In this document: one piece after another, positions 22,954-26,218 of the stretch
Layout: each line of letters opens with the position of its first letter
How positions within the stretch are numbered: position 1 is the first letter of the stretch
DNA from: an uncultured Massilia sp.
GTDB lineage: Bacteria > Pseudomonadota > Gammaproteobacteria > Burkholderiales > Burkholderiaceae
Length of the DNA: 26,218 bases
NCBI GenBank assembly: GCA_946481275.1
Contig: CAMLMV010000067.1
Coordinates: forward strand, 1 to 26,218
Direction: 5' to 3'
Translations under genes and position numbers: made by a program
Notes under the pieces: generated by a model
The model's input: the letters and a program-made list of their open reading frames with translations, nothing else
The model's database searches: none
What the model was told of the DNA's origin: nothing

Positions 22954-24903
22954 ATGTCCCTCCTCAGCATCGGCAAAACCGGTTTGTACGCCGCCCAGGC
23001 AGGCCTGGCGACGACCGGCAACAACATCACCAACGCCAACGTGGCCGGCTACAGCCGCCAGGTGGCGGTACAGGCGACTGCGATCTCGATGGGGGGCTCC
23101 AACGGTTACATCGGTACCGGCACCCAGATTGCCCAGGTCAAGCGCTATTCGGACGATTTCCTGAACGCCCAGGTGCGCACGGCCCAGGCATCGAGCAGCG
23201 GACTGGACGCCTACCAGGCGCAGGTCCAGCAGATCGACAACCTGCTGGCCGACACGACGTCGGGCCTGTCGCCGGCGCTGCAGGATTTCTTTTCGGCCGT
23301 GCAGAACCTCACGGGCGACGGCGCGGGCGTGTCGTCGCGCGGCTCGTTCCTGACGTCGGCCGACACGCTGGCCGCCCGCTTCCAGAGCATGACCGGCCGC
23401 CTGGAGGAGATCCGCAAGGGCGTCAACACCCAGCTGACCGCGAGCGTCACGACGATCAACACGTATGCCAAGCAGATCGCCCAGCTGAACGACAAGATCG
23501 GCCAGCTGACGGAAGCCGGGGGCCTGAACCCGCCCAACGACCTGCTGGACAAGCGCGACCAGTTGATCATGGACCTGAACAAGCAGGTCAAGGCCACCGT
23601 CGTGCCGGGCGATAACTACAGCCTGACCGTGTCGATCGGCAACGGCCAGCCGCTCGTCGTCGGCGTGAACGCCTTCGAGCTGGCGGCGACGAATTCGCCG
23701 ACCGACCAGACGCGCGTGACGATCGGTTACGTCACGCACGGCAAGGTCACGCCGATGGCCGAGAGCGCGCTCACGGGCGGCGAACTGGGCGCCGTGCTGC
23801 AGTTCCGCAGCCAGTCGCTGGACCTGGCGCAGAACTCGCTGGGCCGCGTCGCGATCGCGCTGGCCACGACGATGAACGACCAGAACAAACTCGGCCTGGA
23901 CGGCAACGGCAACCCGGGCGGCGACATCTTCACCATCGCGCCGGCCGACGTGACCAAGAACGTCAACAACAACCAGACGAGCACCACGGCGATCACGGCC
24001 ACGGTCGTCGACGCCACGCAGCTCACGACGAGCAACTACAAGGTCGACTTCGACGGCACGAACTTCAACGTGTACCGCCTGTCGGACAACAAGAAGACGG
24101 TGATCTCGCCGTTCCCGCAGACCGAGCCGCAGGTGATCGACGGCCTCGCGTTCGACATCCAGGGCGTGGCCGATTCCGGCGACAACTTCCTCGTGCGTCC
24201 GACGCAGAACGGCGCCGCCAACTTCAGGCTGGCGCTGACGGATGGCGCGCAGATCGCGGCCGCCGCGCCGATCGCCACGAGCGTCCCGCTGACCAACAGC
24301 GGCACGGGCAAGATCAGCGCGGGGTCGGTCGACAAGAACTACCTGGCCGCGCCGCTGACGGGCCCCGTCACGCTCGCCTACGACAAGGCGACGGGCGAGT
24401 TGTCCGGCTTCCCGGCCGGCCAGGACGTCAACGTGACGGTGAACGGCGCGACGACGACCTACCCGGCCGGCACCAATCCGCCATTCCAGGACGGCGCCAG
24501 CTACACGGTGGCCGGCATGAGCTTCACCATGAACGGCGCACCGGGGAATGGCGACACGTTCACGATCGCGCCGAACACGGGCCTGGGCGACACCCGCAAC
24601 GCGGGCCTGATGGGCGACCTGCAATCGAAGAACATCCTCGACGGCGGCAAGGCCACGTACCAGTCGGCCTATGCCACGCTGGTGTCGACGATCGGCAACA
24701 AGACGCGCGAAGTGCAGGCCAACGCCGAAGCCGCGGCGGCCCAGCTGACGCAGGCGGAGACCGCCGCCAACAACGTCTCCGGCGTGAATCTCGACGAAGA
24801 GGCCGCCAACCTGCTCAAGTACCAGCAGGCGTACCAGGCGTCGGGCAAGGTGATGCAGATCGCCGATACGATCTTCAACGCGTTGCTGCAGATCGGCCAT
24901 TGA
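22954..24903 (+). CDS. flgK: Hook-filament junction protein FlgK (HAP1)
   Basis: The 649-residue protein begins MSLLSIGKTGLYAAQAGLATTGNNITNANVAGYSRQ and ends VSGVNLDEEAANLLKYQQAYQASGKVMQIADTIFNALLQI, the axial helices of FlgK. The N-terminal third includes NLLADTTSGLSPALQDFFSAVQNL and RDQLIMDLNKQV. The variable middle carries two related modules (about 358-418 and 467-543), the second with PGNGDTFTIAPN; FlgL carries a similar one. It forms the first junction ring between hook and filament, with FlgN as export chaperone. The ribosome site (AGAAAG) is weak; a sigma-28 promoter lies just upstream. Confidence 0.97.
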   Translation: MSLLSIGKTGLYAAQAGLATTGNNITNANVAGYSRQVAVQATAISMGGSNGYIGTGTQIAQVKRYSDDFLNAQVRTAQASSSGLDAYQAQVQQIDNLLADTTSGLSPALQDFFSAVQNLTGDGAGVSSRGSFLTSADTLAARFQSMTGRLEEIRKGVNTQLTASVTTINTYAKQIAQLNDKIGQLTEAGGLNPPNDLLDKRDQLIMDLNKQVKATVVPGDNYSLTVSIGNGQPLVVGVNAFELAATNSPTDQTRVTIGYVTHGKVTPMAESALTGGELGAVLQFRSQSLDLAQNSLGRVAIALATTMNDQNKLGLDGNGNPGGDIFTIAPADVTKNVNNNQTSTTAITATVVDATQLTTSNYKVDFDGTNFNVYRLSDNKKTVISPFPQTEPQVIDGLAFDIQGVADSGDNFLVRPTQNGAANFRLALTDGAQIAAAAPIATSVPLTNSGTGKISAGSVDKNYLAAPLTGPVTLAYDKATGELSGFPAGQDVNVTVNGATTTYPAGTNPPFQDGASYTVAGMSFTMNGAPGNGDTFTIAPNTGLGDTRNAGLMGDLQSKNILDGGKATYQSAYATLVSTIGNKTREVQANAEAAAAQLTQAETAANNVSGVNLDEEAANLLKYQQAYQASGKVMQIADTIFNALLQIGH

Positions 24904-24919
24904 TTAACGGAGCCACGCC

Positions 24920-26149
24920 ATGACCTTACGCATCAGCACCAACGCGATCTACCAGGCCGGGACCACGCAGCTCAACACGCTGCAGGGCCAGATGGCCAAG
25001 ACGCAGATGCAGCTGTCGACGAACAAGCGCATGCTGTCGGCGGCCGACGATCCGATCGGTTCGGCGAAAGCGCTCGAACTGACGCAGTCGCAATCGATGA
25101 ATACGCAGTTCGGCACCAATCGCACGAACGCGAAATCGTCGCTGTCGCTGGTCGACAAGACGCTGTCCGACGTTTCAAACCAGATCCAGGACATCCAGTC
25201 GCTGATCGTCACCGCCGGCAACGGCGGCTACACGCAGAGCGACCGCGAGGCGCTGGCCACGGAGCTGGAAGGGCGCATGGCCGACCTGCTCGGCTCGGCC
25301 AACACGACGGACGGCACGGGCACCTATCTGTTTTCCGGCTACAAGACGACCACGCTACCGTTCACGCAGACCCCGACGGGCGCCACCTACCAGGGCGACC
25401 AGGGCCAGCGCATGCTGCAGGTGGGCTCGGCGCGCAAGATGGCGATCAGCGAAAGCGGCAGCGCCATTTTTGAGGCCAACGTCACCGGCAACGGCACCTT
25501 CGTCACGCAGGCGGCCGGCACGAACACGGGCGGTGGCATCATCTCCCCGGGCGCCGTGACGGACACGACCAAGCTGACGGGCCACGATTACGCGATCGAC
25601 TTCCAGGTCACGGGCACGCCGGCCGTGACGACGTACACGGTGACGGACAACTCGACGTCGCCCGGCACCGCCGTGCTGAGCAACGAGCCCTACACGGCGG
25701 GCGCGGCGATCTCCTTCGACGGCGTCTCGTTCGACATCAAGGGGGCTCCCGCCAACGGCGATTCGTTCAGCGTGCAGCCGAGCCAGAAGCAGTCCGTGTT
25801 CACGACGATCACGAACCTGATCCAGACCTTGCGCAGCCCGTCCGACGGCTCGGCCGGCAAGGCCGCGCTGGCGAACAACCTGAACACGGCCAGCCTGAAC
25901 ATGAAGAACGCGCTGGACAACGTGCTGACCGTGCAAGCCTCGGTGGGATCGCGCCTGAAGGAAGTCGATTCGCTGGACAGCACGGGCGACGACCTCAACG
26001 TCCAGTACCAGACCACGCTGAGCGGCCTGCAGGACCTGGACATGGTCAAGGCCATTTCGCTGTACACCCAGCAGCAGCAGACGCTGCAGGCGGCCCAGCT
26101 GTCGTTCAAGACGATGTCGGGCCTGTCGCTCTTCAACTACATTTCCTGA
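24920..26149 (+). CDS. flgL: Hook-filament junction protein FlgL (HAP3)
   Basis: The 409-residue protein shows the flagellin-like N-terminus of FlgL: MTLRISTNAIYQAGTTQLNTLQGQMAKTQMQLSTNKRMLSAADDPIGSAKALEL. It ends with DLDMVKAISLYTQQQQTLQAAQLSFKTMSGLSLFNYIS. GTYLFSGYKTTTLPFTQ is a conserved FlgL block. An inserted module (about 220-290, with APANGDSFSVQPS) resembles two modules in FlgK. It forms the second junction ring, to which flagellin attaches, and is exported with FlgN. CGGAG precedes the ATG, 16 nt after flgK. A terminator follows. Confidence 0.97.
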   Translation: MTLRISTNAIYQAGTTQLNTLQGQMAKTQMQLSTNKRMLSAADDPIGSAKALELTQSQSMNTQFGTNRTNAKSSLSLVDKTLSDVSNQIQDIQSLIVTAGNGGYTQSDREALATELEGRMADLLGSANTTDGTGTYLFSGYKTTTLPFTQTPTGATYQGDQGQRMLQVGSARKMAISESGSAIFEANVTGNGTFVTQAAGTNTGGGIISPGAVTDTTKLTGHDYAIDFQVTGTPAVTTYTVTDNSTSPGTAVLSNEPYTAGAAISFDGVSFDIKGAPANGDSFSVQPSQKQSVFTTITNLIQTLRSPSDGSAGKAALANNLNTASLNMKNALDNVLTVQASVGSRLKEVDSLDSTGDDLNVQYQTTLSGLQDLDMVKAISLYTQQQQTLQAAQLSFKTMSGLSLFNYIS

Positions 26150-26152
26150 AAC

Positions 26153-26166
26153 CGGGGTCAGACCCT
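26153..26166 (+). repeat. Short GGGGTCAGA repeat remnant after flgL
   Basis: CGGGGTCAGACCCT starts 4 nt after the flgL stop. It keeps the GGGGTCAGA core of the elements found at flgE/flgF and flgH/flgI but lacks the GCAC arm and an inverted partner in the visible sequence. Confidence 0.6.
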
Positions 26167-26167
26167 A

Positions 26168-26199
26168 ATGCCAGTCAGTTAAGCTGATTGGCATTTTTT
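26168..26199 (+). terminator. Rho-independent terminator of the flg operon
   Basis: ATGCCAGTCAG (26168-26178), loop TTAAG, CTGATTGGCAT (26184-26194) form an 11-bp stem with one G-T pair, followed by a run of six T (26194-26199). It lies 19 nt after flgL and ends the flgB-to-flgL series. Confidence 0.9.
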
Positions 26200-26218
26200 C
26201 ATTGGATATTTGTTTCTG

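Overview
The window is a 26-kb flagellar gene cluster from a GC-rich betaproteobacterium. The gene order (flhB-flhA, flhF-flhG-fliA-motC-motD, flgN-flgM-flgA divergent from flgBCDEFGHIJ-flgKL), the FlhDC-like promoter boxes and a dispersed GGGGTCAGAGC-type repeat point to the Burkholderiales, most likely Oxalobacteraceae (Massilia/Telluria-like). That assignment is an inference from reading; no database search was possible.

Layout. (1) 1-2396: the 3' end of flhB, then flhA with its own promoter (type III export gate). (2) 2397-4168: a less GC-rich insertion with a WecA/MraY-type glycosyl-1-phosphate transferase (plus strand) and a small convergent membrane-protein gene, sharing a hairpin. (3) 4422-9049: flhF, a degenerate flhG/fleN, fliA (sigma-28), motC and motD, tightly packed on the plus strand. 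(4) 9097-10541: two accessory genes, a 133-aa protein and a convergent secreted M35 (aspzincin) metallopeptidase. The small protein looks like a stand-alone copy of the peptidase's N-terminal domain. (5) 10893-13346: a membrane-anchored PAS-GGDEF-EAL protein with a degenerate GGDEF and an intact EAL site, hence a probable c-di-GMP phosphodiesterase. (6) 13343-14966, minus strand: flgN, flgM and flgA. (7) 15134-26149, plus strand: flgB to flgL (rod, hook, L and P rings, rod-cap muramidase, hook-filament junction), closed by a rho-independent terminator.

Regulation can be read from the DNA. Three promoter regions (flhA, flhF and the divergent flgA/flgB) carry an inverted-repeat FlhD4C2-like box with a -10 hexamer 19-20 nt beyond it (class II). 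The flhA and flhF promoter regions are similar along about 80 nt and look duplicated. Two sequences match the sigma-28 consensus TAAAGTTT-N11-GCCGNNAN, upstream of flgM and flgK (class III). Together they give FlhDC -> basal body/hook/FliA -> FlgM checkpoint -> FlgK/FlgL.

The most unusual features are: a family of GGGGTCAGAGC inverted repeats inside the flg operon (flgE/flgF, flgH/flgI, after flgL); an FlhG homologue that keeps the FlhF-activating DQAxxLR motif but has lost the P-loop; the M35 peptidase and its convergent domain-paralogue; and a roughly 95-residue Ala-rich insertion in the hook protein FlgE.
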